Source of the DNA: Tetracentron sinense
Lineage: Eukaryota > Streptophyta > Magnoliopsida > Trochodendrales > Trochodendraceae
Length of the DNA stretch: 64,000 nt
Assembly (NCBI GenBank): GCA_015143295.1
Contig: CM026568.1
Location: 30,140,441 to 30,204,440, forward strand
Direction: 5' to 3'
The translations under genes and the position numbers were made by a program. Each line of letters begins with the position of its first letter. Positions within the stretch are counted from its first letter, which is position 1. Of this stretch, positions 10,301 through 20,454 are shown piece after piece. The notes below the pieces were generated by a model. That model was not told the DNA's origin. It saw only the letters and a program-made list of their open reading frames with translations, and did no database searches.

Positions 10301-11649
10301 AAACATATTTTCCAATCGAGGAAGAGAGGAGAGTGGAACCCAATGAAACATCTTTTCCAATCGAGGAAGGGGAAGAGAATAAAGTGGAGCCCACAGAAAC
10401 ATCTTTTCCAATCGAGAAAGAGGAAGAGAAGAGAGTAGAGCCCAATGAAACATCTTTACCAATTGAGAAAAATGAAGAGAAAAAAAGACAATGGGGCGAA
10501 GTACTAGATGAATATGCGACACATACACATCCAGAAGAGAAAATAGGCATTCTAGAGAATAAGGTATCAAGCGAGACAGATGAAGAAAAGAAAGCGGAAC
10601 ACAATGGCACATATGTTCCAGTTGAGAAGGGCGACGAAATACTACACGAAGATGCGACACACCCAGATGAGAGAACAAGCTTTCTAGAGACGATCAAGAA
10701 AAAGGTATCAGGCGAGAGAGATGAAGAGAATAAAATGGAACACTCATATGTTCCAGTTGAGAAGGGCGATGAAGTACTACACGAAAATGCGACACACCCA
10801 AAGGAGAAAACAGGCTTTCTAGAGACGATAAATAAAAATGTATTAGGCAAGAGAGAGGAAGATAATAAAGTGGAACACGAAAACACATATGTTCCAATTG
10901 AGAAGGGTGACGAAGTACTACACGAAAATGCGACACACCCAGAAGAGAGAACAAGTTTTCTAGAGAATAGTAAGGAAAATGTATCAGGTGAGAGAGAAGA
11001 AGAGAAAAAAGTCGAACACGAAAACACATATTTTCCAGTTGAGAAGGACGATGGAGTACTACATGAAGATGCGACATACCCAGAGAAGAAAACAGGTTTT
11101 CTAGAGAAGGTATCAGGCGAGAGAGAGGAGGAGAAGAAGTATGAAAACGCATATGTTCCAGTCGAGAAAGACGGCGAAGTACTACACGAAGATGCAACAC
11201 ACCCAGAGGAGAAAACAAGCTTTCTAGAGAAGACCAAGGAGAAGGCATTAGGCGAAAGAGAAGAAGAGAATAAAGCAGAAGACGAAAGCACATATGTTCC
11301 GATCGAGAAGCGCGATGAAGTACTACATGAAGATGCGACACACCAAGAGGAGAAAATAGGCTTTCCAAAGAAGATCAAGGAGACTGCATCAAGCGAGAAA
11401 GAGGAAGAGAGAGAAGTGGAACACGAAAATCCATATGTTCAACTCGAGAAGCACGACGAAGTAGTACTTGAAGATGCGGCACACCCAGATGAGAAAAAAA
11501 GTTTTCTAAAGAAGATGAAAGATAAAATACCTGACCAATATCAAAAGAAATCCGAAGGAATCTTCAAGAAGATCAAAGACAAGCTTCCTGGGCACCATTA
11601 CAAGAATAGTGAAGAGAAAGAGAAGGAAAAAGAGAGTAACATCTATTGA
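7357..11649 (+). CDS. Dehydrin, acidic F/K-segment type, repeat-expanded
   Basis: Two exons, 7357-7599 and 9637-11649, join in phase 0 to about 751 residues ending in TGA. Donor is ACG|gtaaag and acceptor is tctcag|CCA. Exon 1 holds an F-segment-like motif (RGMFDFLWKKKEE, near residues 23-35) and an S-segment start (LTLMEKLRNSYS) with no following poly-serine tract. The C-terminus has two K-segments, KKSFLKKMKDKIPDQ and EGIFKKIKDKLPGHH. Between them lie fifteen ~17-residue repeats and eight ~50-residue repeats carrying degenerate K-segments (for example KTSFLEKTKEKALGE). Dehydrins are disordered, highly charged proteins that protect membranes and proteins during dehydration and cold. Typical acidic members have 150-300 residues, so this one is exceptional. 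No RNA evidence was available; the frame is open throughout. Confidence 0.88.
7696..8027. mobile_element. Mutator-like MITE in dehydrin intron
   Basis: This is the same family as 6629-7006, with inverted arms GGAGCCAAATCATCTACGG... and ...ATTTGACTCCC. Flanking 9-mers ACACTTAAT (7687-7695) and ACACTTATT (8028-8036) match at 8 of 9 positions, a slightly decayed TSD. The right arm retains ACACGTGAC (7972-7980). The insertion lies about 100 bp inside the intron. Confidence 0.85.
8061..8852. mobile_element. hAT-type element in dehydrin intron
   Basis: A perfect 8-bp TSD ATCGGAGT flanks it (8053-8060 and 8853-8860). Terminal inverted repeats are TAGGGGTGGTAAT at the left and ATTGCCACCCCTA at the right. 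The inside is rich in GGCCC/GGGCC-containing blocks near both ends, with an AT-rich middle and no transposase frame. It is therefore non-autonomous. Confidence 0.85.
9739..10488 (+). repeat. Coding minisatellite: fifteen 17-residue units
   Basis: The 51-bp unit encodes a peptide of the form EPKETYFPIEKEEEKR plus one variable residue (V, S, P or M). Fifteen units can be counted. Most are full length; units 11 and 12 are shortened and unit 15 is one residue longer. A three-unit block (P-EPK, P-EPN, M-EPK) occurs twice in a row, a 153-bp higher-order repeat. All length changes keep the frame. Confidence 0.9.
10489..11520 (+). repeat. Coding repeat: eight ~50-residue degenerate K-segment units
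   Basis: Each unit runs roughly TYVPVEKGDEVLHEDATHP, then EEKTSFLEKIKEKVSG, then an acidic linker EREEENKVEHEN. The middle part aligns with the dehydrin K-segment (EKKGFLDKIKEKLPG in typical dehydrins, from general knowledge) but has lost several consensus positions, including the LPG end. The last unit grades into the two best K-segments at the C-terminus. Confidence 0.85.
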
Positions 11650-12495
11650 AAAGAGATTGTATGTTGTTTGTTTTTTTTAAGTACTGTCTTGAGTGTTATT
11701 TTGTTGCTTTATCTTGTGAGAGGAGAGATTATCATTCCCTAATGTTGTTTTTGTGAATTAAAAAAATACTAATAATATATTGGCTGCTATTTTGTGTGTA
11801 CGAGTAAGGAGAGATAAAACTTTTTCTGCTATTCCCAATTTCTCTGCATTCCTTTGATTTCTAGTCATAGACTTTAGCTGCCTGTAATTGAATGAGTAAT
11901 GCTCATCTCGTCACCAAAACCACATCATTTCAATTTATAAATATTAACACCAAAAATCAGAACACTCAGATGGACGAATAGGATATGTACACGTGGTAAA
12001 AGAATCCATGTAAACTTATTATCTCAACATTTTATGAAATGCCAGTGATTAGCGGACCGTGGGTCCTCTACTTAAGCACGGTCTCTACTTAAGTTACTTT
12101 TGTGTCCTTATATCCCTTTTAATACCAAATAATCCCAGTTAAGTTTATTTAAATTAAAATTAAATTTTCGTTCGTTTTTTTTTAAAAACTAAGGTTGGAT
12201 TACTTAACCTAAGGTGAGTGAATCTTAACCATAAAAAAACAGAGGCGTGGACCAATGAAGACTTTGTTGCATATTGACAACCGCGGTAAATTAAGCATGA
12301 AATGACTAAAACACCCATTATCGAAAGTCCAAATCCAGACTCGATATCTTATCCAAAGCGTGTGGACTTTATTCTGTTGTCTTCCCAATCCAAAGCCTTT
12401 ATCTAATCACGGCCTGTCTCTGCAACTTACGAACCCCAATTTCCTCTTCAAACCTCGAATGTTCTTATTCATCATCTCCTGAAAACCTAATTTCC
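11650..12495. other. Dehydrin 3' region and CYP38 upstream region
   Basis: 11650-11800 is U-rich and probably 3' UTR of the dehydrin. 12049-12265 is an inverted copy of the dispersed repeat found at 27325-27560, sharing the block with ATTCACTCACC and the terminal GGACC-TGGGTCC motif. The rest contains no frame I recognise. The CYP38 5' leader must lie in the last one or two hundred bases. Confidence 0.45.
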
Positions 12496-15400
12496 ATGGC
12501 AGCTATTCTTTCCTGCCATTATTGTTCCTCTCTCTCTACCTCCAAACGCATCTACCCCTCGATTTTCGGCAACAAACAAAGATTTGATCCGATTCGGAGA
12601 TTTGGACCTCGATGTTCTACACCTAAACCTCATAGATTTCCACTCCTGAACAAACAGGTAACCTTTTGAATCTTGCTTGATCATGAATTTTCACGAAAGA
12701 TTTGTTTTTTCGGGTTGGAAACTTCAATTCTACTACGGGTGGTGTAATTTTCATTTTCCTTTCTGGTTATACTACATTGGATTGTGGAACAGAAACCAAG
12801 ATTTTTTTTTTTTTTGGGTGTTGAAAGATAAGCATTATGGTTATGTTAGGAGCCTTTTTTCTGTTTCCGAATAAAAAAGAAAAATTAAATAGAAAAGTGG
12901 AAGTGAATTCATTTTTTCTCAACGAGTGATGGAGTTTATTTTGATGTTACATTGGACTGTTGAGCAGAAAGAGCAGAAAGAGAATTTCTTCCCACTAAAG
13001 GAATGCGCGTTTTCTATAGCGTTGGCGATTGGATTGGTTACTGGTGTACCTATATTAGGATGGTCTTCTTATGCATCCCCAGTTGATCCAGCATTGCCTG
13101 ATCTGTCTGTATTGATCTCTGGACCACCAATTAAGGATCCTGGGGCACTGCTGAGATACGCCTTGCCGATAAATAATAAAGCTATCAGGGAAGTTCAGAA
13201 GCCCCTTGAAGATATTACAGATAGTCTCAAGACTGCCGGGGTCAGGGCACTGGATTCTGTGGAGAGGGTAAGGATTTGAAACATTTCTTTAGCTTATTAT
13301 TGTATTTGATCTTCGCAGTTTATTTAAATTGATAAATTTAGTCACTTTAATTAAATTAGTAGTAGCTCTTGAATTCGTAGTAACTGATAGATTATTATAC
13401 GTATGTGAATGGTAGAATGTGAGGCAGGCGTCTCGGGTCTACAAGCAGGGAAAGACTCTAATCCTCTCGGGTGTTGCTGAGTCAAAGAAGGATCATGCAA
13501 AGGAATTGCTTGATAAGCTGGAAGTTGGAATGGAGGAGCTCCAACAGATTGTGGAGAATAGGAATAGGGATGCAGTAGCACCTAAACAGAAGGAGCTGCT
13601 TCAATATGTCGGAGGGTGAGTACGAAAATTTCTCTACATTTTATATATGATTTTTAATGTTCATTTCATTTACTTATTTGTGTATGTGTGTCATGTTTAT
13701 ACTTTATATATTCATTCTGCACAGCTCCAATTGTTCTTTCTTAGAGACATTTTCGTAATTGATTGTAATGTGTCGGTGAACTTGTATGTGGATTCTGAAT
13801 GTTATTTCATTAGGGCACTGATGTCATAACTAGCACCAGTGCCATGGTAAGTAACATAAGATGGGAATCTATATTTGGGCACACTTTTAATTGAGATTAA
13901 ATAGTAGGGGAAGTTAAAAATGAAGACAGATACACTTGGATTCTTATTTTTGAACTACTTATAAAGTCGCAAGTAAGAGATATTTACTGATCAATAGGAA
14001 AAGAAAATCGATGTTCACCTTTATCTCTATATTTTGTTGACAAAGCCTGTAATGAAGGATGGTCGTTGGCCTATAAGACAATAAGCTGGACTTGTGCTAC
14101 CAAAGTTGCTCTTGTTTGAGAAGAAGTAATACTATTGCCTGGTGATGAAGGGTGGAATGTGGATTATTAGACAATAAACTGGATTTGTCTGCTATTTTGA
14201 CTTTTTTGAGAACCACCATGTTCCTCTTGTTGGGTAGAAGCAGTACTATTGCTCTGACCTGACACTCTCACTCAGGGTTGTCTTGATTGGGTGGCATCAT
14301 GGTTTGAGTTTCACTGATCATGGGTTAACCATTCCAATTTCCTGGCCAAGGGAGAAATCTTCACTTATTAGTTGTTATGTACATATTGGTTATGTATCTC
14401 CAATTTTCCATACCTCATAGATGAAATTCATGTAACCCACTAATAGATACCCGTCATATAAATGTGATGTGTGGTACTTGTATAAGGAATACACTGAGTT
14501 ATCTTGCTTGGTACTTGTATAAGGAGTACACAGAGTTATCTTAATTGACCCGTTGCATTTCTATGTGCCCTTCGTGGAATGGATTACTAATAAGGATGGC
14601 TTGCTTTTGTGGGAACTATATATTGTTTTGAGCTTAAAATTCGAAATAACTTGTAAAAAGTTAGTCCTCTAAAGAGAAATTATTCTCATATATATCCTTG
14701 TCATTGACTGCAGCTGAGATCTTCCTGGGGCATTGGGTTTCTGCAGAGTTGAAGAGGATATGGTGGATGGCTTCCCGTATGAAGTACCTGAAGAGTACAA
14801 AAATATTCCTCTTTTGAAAGGGAGAGCTACCGTGGATATGAAGGTTAAAGTCAAGGACAATCCTAACCTAGATGAATGTGTTTTTCGTATAGTTCTGGAT
14901 GGGTACAACGCCCCAGTGACTGCTGGGAACTTTGTAGATTTGGTGGAGAGGCACTTCTATGATGGAATTGAAATCCAAAGAGGTAAGAGATCTTCAACTG
15001 ATATCTGTACAATTGCCAATAGACCTTTGTAATACTTACACAGTGATACTTGTCATGAAGGGGAATATTAGTGAGCTACCTTATCAAAGGTAGTTAACGG
15101 TTTCCATTGCTGTGAACCATGGATCCTGCGTCGGTGCGTCCTGAATCCTGATTTGTTTAATCTGGGTTGATGTCATCAGATTCATCACCCAAGCAGGGAA
15201 TGACACAATCAGATTTCAAACTTTTTTCACGATGGAAACAAAAGTCGTTAATCAATGATCTGTTTGATGTGGTAGCTTGTGAGCTATCTTTCCTTATCAT
15301 CTAAATATTGACGTGTGACTAATTTATACTTTCACGTCGCTATATGTCTTATGTATACCAGGTTGTTTTTTCTCTTTAAAAGAAAATCAAGATTATTAGT

Positions 15401-17756
15401 TGCCGCTCAACTAGGCTTAGAGATTTACTTGGACTCTTTGCAGCTGATGGTTTTGTAGTTCAAACCGGAGATCCTAAGGGTCCTGCTGAGGGTTTCATTG
15501 ATCCTAGTACTGAAAAGCCTCGTACTATACCATTAGAAATCATGGTTGATGGGGAAAAAACACCTGTCTACGGGGAAACATTGGAAGTAAGCTTCTTGTC
15601 TCATTTTCTATTTTTTTTTCTTTTACCTTTTATATCAATAATAGAATATTAGATCAAATAGAAAATCACAGAGGTGACGAAATACAGGATTTAATATCCA
15701 GATACGAAATACTTTTTGAATTATTTATTTTCAAAGGGAGTCCACCTCCATGTTTGTCCATCTGTACTTCAATGCCTTTTGCAGAAAGGGATCTCAAGGG
15801 GACAACCACCTTTTAAGATCTCTATTAAATTCCCTTACCTCCAGGATGTACCATTTTCGGACATCTAATAATGCCAAGAGATTCCCCTTCATAAAAAATA
15901 AAAATAAAAAAGGTAAACCAAAAGACTAAAATAACTCCACCAATTTCTTTAAAATTTATGGTGCCAAGCAATTTTTTAAAAGGAGTGCAAGGGGCTTACG
16001 CCTCTAGGCGAGGCTCAAGGAAAACACCTTGAGGCGTAACGTTGAGGCTTAAATCTCATGAAGTTAATGCCTCAAACTACGAGGCTCGAGGTGAGGCTCA
16101 AGGAAAACACTTAAAGGCTCAACATTGAGGCTTAAATCTCATTGAGCTAATGCCTCAAACTGTGAGGCTCGCATGAAGCACACACCTCATGCCGTGAGAC
16201 TCGTTTTATGTATGAGGCATATGCCTCATACATTAATTAAAAAAAAAAATAGGGTTTTAGTCACATAATTGAGACTTGAACATTAAATTTTTTAAAAGCA
16301 TGTTATACATTAATAAAAAAAAAAAAGGGGTTCTAGCCACATAATTAAGACTTAAAACATTGAATTATAAGGCGTGTGCCTTATATTTTCTTTTATCAAT
16401 AAAAAAATATTAGTTTTTTTCATTTTTCATTTTGTTATTAGTTAAATTAATATTTAATTTATTATGTTTAAATGTATTTAGGGTTTTTAAAACTTTGTTG
16501 AGTATATTACTATATTTCACTATAATTTTCATAGTAGACATTAGAAAGATTTGGAGCCATTGCCTGACATATGTAGCTGGTAACTACTTTGTAATTGGTG
16601 GTTAGAATAAAAAAATCAACCACAATATGAACAAAAAGTAAATCTAAATTTTAGCTTCTTGTCACTCTTAATTCTTTTTCATGACTGAATAATTTATATA
16701 GTATATTACATATGCATGTGCGTACGCGCGCACACACAAATATATATATATATTCCTTTAATTAAACTTTTTTCTAAGATTAATGTTTATTGTTTTATCA
16801 TTGATAAAATAAGGTAGCGTAAGGCTTTCTTGTGAGACTTGAGCTTCATGCCTCGAGGCCTACGTCTCACACATCTTCAAGTCCCAACGCCCTGCCCCAC
16901 GCCCCATGCACCACACATTCACGTTTTAAAACACTGGTGCCAAGTGGACGTGAAAAAAAACATTTATATATTCATCTTGAGCTCGGTCAAAGAACTTTAA
17001 CTAATAATTTCGAAAAATTGTAAAAAGTATTTCAACGCCATGGCACTATAATCTCCGATGTGGATAACTGCAGAAGCCTTTGGTAGCTGACCTAAGGGGT
17101 CCTAAATATAGACCAACCCAGTCTTTCTTGACTCACATATCTTGAAAGGGTGAATACCTAGACTAGCATGCAGTTTTGCAGTCAAATCTACAGTCTGTGC
17201 CCCTATTTTCTGCTATCACATTTCAGTCATTCGAGCATTTTTTTTTAAAATCCCATTTTCATTGCAAGTATTTCTTATTTACAGTTAAATATGACATTAA
17301 TTTGATCTCATGAAATCTGATTTAATTTTATATATTTTTACAGGAGCTCGGTCTATACAAGGCTCAAACAAAGCTTCCTTTTAATGCTTTTGGAACAATG
17401 GCTATGGCAAGAGATGTGAGTATTCAAATTCAGACCTTAGCTATTCTTTACAAACCTATGTGGTTTTGTTAGTTTGATGGCTAATAAATGCTTCCTTTCT
17501 TTGTTTTTTCGTTTTGTTATCCCAACAGGAGTTTGAGAACAATTCTGGTTCGAGCCAGGTATTTTGGCTGTTAAAAGAAAGTGAATTGACTCCTAGTAAT
17601 TCCAATATATTGGATGGTCGATATGCAGTGTTTGGATATGTGACAGAGAATGAGGATTACTTGGCGGATCTCAAGGTTGGAGATGTTATAAAGTCCATTG
17701 AAGTTGTCTCTGGTCTTGATAATCTAGTCAACCCAAGCTACAAGATTGCAGGTTAA
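12496..17756 (+). CDS. CYP38: CYP38/TLP40 thylakoid-lumen cyclophilin
   Basis: Seven exons: 12496-12657, 12968-13267, 13416-13615, 14747-14982, 15444-15586, 17344-17415, 17529-17756; 446 residues, close to the Arabidopsis protein. Residues 1-54 are a Ser/Arg-rich plastid transit peptide. Residues 67-90 are a hydrophobic lumen-targeting segment ending SYA|S, with no twin-arginine, so Sec-type export is inferred. The helical N-terminal domain ([38 protein letters not shown]) is followed by a cyclophilin-like domain from about residue 265 ([63 protein letters not shown]). CYP38 acts in photosystem II assembly and repair in the lumen. Exon 2 has tandem acceptors 9 nt apart (12968 or 12977), changing three residues. 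Intron 5 holds a hAT element. Confidence 0.95.
15969..16936. mobile_element. hAT-type element in CYP38 intron 5
   Basis: A perfect 8-bp TSD GTGCCAAG flanks it (15961-15968 and 16937-16944). Ends are CAATTTTTTAAAA and TTTTAAAACACTG, i.e. a CAGTGTTTTAAAA-type inverted repeat. The left part holds two tandem copies of a block of about 110 bp with GAGGCTCAAGGAAAACAC and GAGGCTTAAATCTCAT. The right end has GCCTCGAGGCCT. No transposase frame is present. A larger relative lies at 45199-48248. Confidence 0.85.
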
Positions 17757-18041
17757 TTCTCCCGTTGTGACGAAAGTAACAAGCGTGGATCAGTTTCGAC
17801 AAATCTTTTGTTTATGGGGTGGAATATTGTGTTTGGTCTTGATTTTTAGTTCGCTGTTGTATTTGATAATTATGAAATGATTGATTTTGAGAGGATTCTT
17901 AAAATTCTTAAATTCAATAGACTCGGAGCGTCGCAGGCACTGAATATCTTTATCTGTACTTGAGGAGCTAGCCAAGTACCTATCCCTTGACCTTTGGTGT
18001 ATATAGGGCACGTTGGCTGTCAGCTTTCATCAAATCCTTGA

Positions 18042-18905
18042 TTTTTTTTTGATAAAGAGATAAAAGATGATCGGTTACAAAAAGAGGGCCGATCTTGGGA
18101 ATAGGGATCCCCAAAGTAGCAATGTTAAGACGCACAATATTGTCTTTGAGAGCCGGCCGGGCTAATTGATGCGCCACATAATTAGCCTCCCGATGGATGA
18201 ACTTGAATTCCAAAGTTCCACATCTATGCCTCAGCAGCGCTTTGATATCTTCCAGGAGAGTCTGAATGTCCCCGAATCCCCCTCAGCAAGGAGCGTTTAT
18301 GACTTCAATGATAGTCTTAGCATATTAGCATCTGATTAGATAAGCACCCGAGACCAACCTTTAGAGATAGCCATGTTTAAGGCGAGCCTGATGGCCTCTG
18401 CCTCAGCTCTTCAAGCGCTACCTCCCCCAGCAGTTTGCGGCAAAAAGTGACAACAGAACCCCCATGGTTCATGGCTATTACAGCGGCTCCCGCTGCTTGA
18501 AAATTAGGAATCACTGCACTATCCGTGTTTATCTTGATCCACCCGGATCTAGGGGTTGCCATTTAATATCCCTCTGAGGGGCTGAAGGTAAAGATGCCGA
18601 TTTTAAAGCACGAGACTCCCCCAACTCCCTGGAAAACTGATTAATCTTCTGAATAGTTTCCTTAGGATTCGGCTCGGTCTCCTAAAAAATCAGCTCATTA
18701 AGAGCTTTCCAAATATGTCAAAGAATGATACCAATCTTAGACGCCAACGAGAAATTATCTGCTCCAAATTCCTTAGCTTGCATCCAGTTCTGCCACCACC
18801 GGAAGAAGTTGTTTTGAACAAGATAAGAAGAGATTATGGGGATGGACAATCCAAACCAAATAGCCCTTGCAAAATCGCAATCCAACATGAGATGAGCAAC
18901 TGATT
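18042..18905 (-). pseudogene. 5'-truncated LINE, 3' end (zf-RVT and RNase H remnants)
   Basis: Read on the minus strand, the fragment encodes remains of the reverse-transcriptase-associated zinc domain (VAHLMLDCDFARAIW, near 18900-18820). RNase H follows: WIKINTDSAV around 18550, then FIHREANYVAHQLAR around 18200-18155. It ends at a poly-T run (18042-18050), which is the element's poly-A tail. Frame breaks and stops make it inactive. It sits in the convergent space between CYP38 and the kinase. No TSD was identified. Confidence 0.8.
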
Positions 18906-20454
18906 CTCGATTACCAACAAAAATATAACTAAGTTCCTATGTTATTTAATTATTTAATAGGACAACCATGAGGCAAGGGAGCGGCTGCCCCCTGAATTTT
19001 GAAGAAGAAAAAAAACAATTTATAATATGTTATTTAACGGGTCATAACCATGGGCAAGGGGGCAGCTGCCCCCTAAACAAGGAGAAACAATACCCATAGG
19101 ATACGAACGGGATGACCCATGAACTTTGTGCTCAAATTTTTTTATAAACCTTCACGGGATTAGAATCCCTCCTAAACCCATAATATTTTATACTCATCTA
19201 ATCATTCTCGATAAATCCATTACTGATTACTAACATTATCAATCAACATCACTTGCCCTCAAAATCCTGGCTCCGCCCTTGACAATGGCACCACGAGTGA
19301 AACAACTCTTGATAAACTACAACGGCCAAAAAAATCATTTCGTGGTATACAATTTTGCTTTGATGAATGCCTGACCATTTCAAGTTGGTCTCAGAACCCT
19401 TCCAAATTATTTCAGTAGGTGTGTAGGAAAATGTTCAACAAGATCCGCGATGGTTGGGCTTTCTGAGACAATGTCCTCCATTTAAGTTCTCTTTTAATCT
19501 GGATGAATTGTACATGTACTCCAGTTTTGCCATGTACTTTGTAAAGGAAAATACGTATCTTTTACCTCTTGCGCCAGTGATGGGGAATGGCCCATCTGTT
19601 GAGGCAGGTCTGGGATCCAATCCCCCCCGAGTGAAGAGTCGCAAGAGCTCCAATCCCCAAGCTAACCACTAACCATACTATCGTAGGTAAAATGATATCC
19701 AAAAAAAAAAAGAAGAGGTGCATTCACACAACTGCAAGGATTTTAGGAGAGGGTGTCATAATATCAATCACTGTCGTAGAAAGGCCAACTGGGGTCCCAT
19801 TGAATTGTGATCTAACTCATCTGCAAGCACTGGCATGGCAACTTGGCTATGACAACCGAATCCAGCAGGCGGGAACTCGGATTTGGCTTGGAAACTAGAT
19901 GGTCAAAATAAAATTTGCAAAAGATTGCAATTTTTTATGGAAGTGATGGAATGTTTATTGGAATTAATGGTGTCAGAATAAAATGAAAAATAAGATATGG
20001 TACAAACAATTATAGGGAAAAAAGAAGATGTTGGTTAATGCAATGTTTGGAAAAAGTTGCATTAATTTCACTTACAGATGGTGTTTACAAGCATCAATAG
20101 AGATCAAATTTCGAATAACGCTGGATACACATTGCAAATCTACATCCTCTCAAGAGAAATGGAATAAGCACTGTCTGGTCTATGATGCTAAATCAAGATT
20201 GTATAGTAATAACTGGAGTGGAACGTAAAAACTAATCTTCAGCCAGTCCTCCATCCTAGAACTACACGGAATAAAAAGAAGGAAAATCTTTACATCATCC
20301 AAGAAAGAGAGATGTTGCAGAGCTCCTCATGGCTTATATTTGACGTCAGTTGTTCTCAGGCTCTGAGCTCTCAAAATTTTCACCTTAAATACAAGTTGGT
20401 CCTTCTGAGCTTTTTATCCCGTATTGTCAACCATTGCACGGAGGAACAATTTCT
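18906..20454. other. Intergenic between convergent genes
   Basis: Apart from the SINE near 19.6 kb I see no gene. 18950-19080 contains two similar blocks around GGCAAGGGGGCAGCTGCCCCC, itself palindromic at GCAGCTGC. 17757-18041 and about 20230-20454 are the likely 3' UTR zones of CYP38 and the kinase. Confidence 0.45.
19560..19705 (+). mobile_element. SINE, second copy of the 1441-1581 family
   Basis: The segment shares GCAAGAGCTCCAATCCCCAAG, the following CTAACCACT, and the terminal GTAGGTAAAATGATATCCAAA with the element at 1441-1581. It ends in an A11 tract. A-box-like GCGCCAGTGATGGG and B-box-like GGGATCCAATCC suggest a tRNA-derived Pol III origin. No clear TSD was seen, so the 5' edge is approximate. 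Confidence 0.65.

Noticed and set aside
9953..10678. Further long frames (+1 and minus) across the dehydrin arrays
   Set aside because: Same cause: a repeat unit with a length divisible by three keeps all frames open once one copy is free of stops.
9633..11378. 581-codon open frame on the minus strand opposite the dehydrin repeats
   Set aside because: It is a mirror of the repetitive sense coding sequence: the 51-bp period, GAG-rich sense codons and lack of TTA/CTA/TCA in the sense frame keep the antisense open. It has a low-complexity Ser/Phe composition and no start context or domain.
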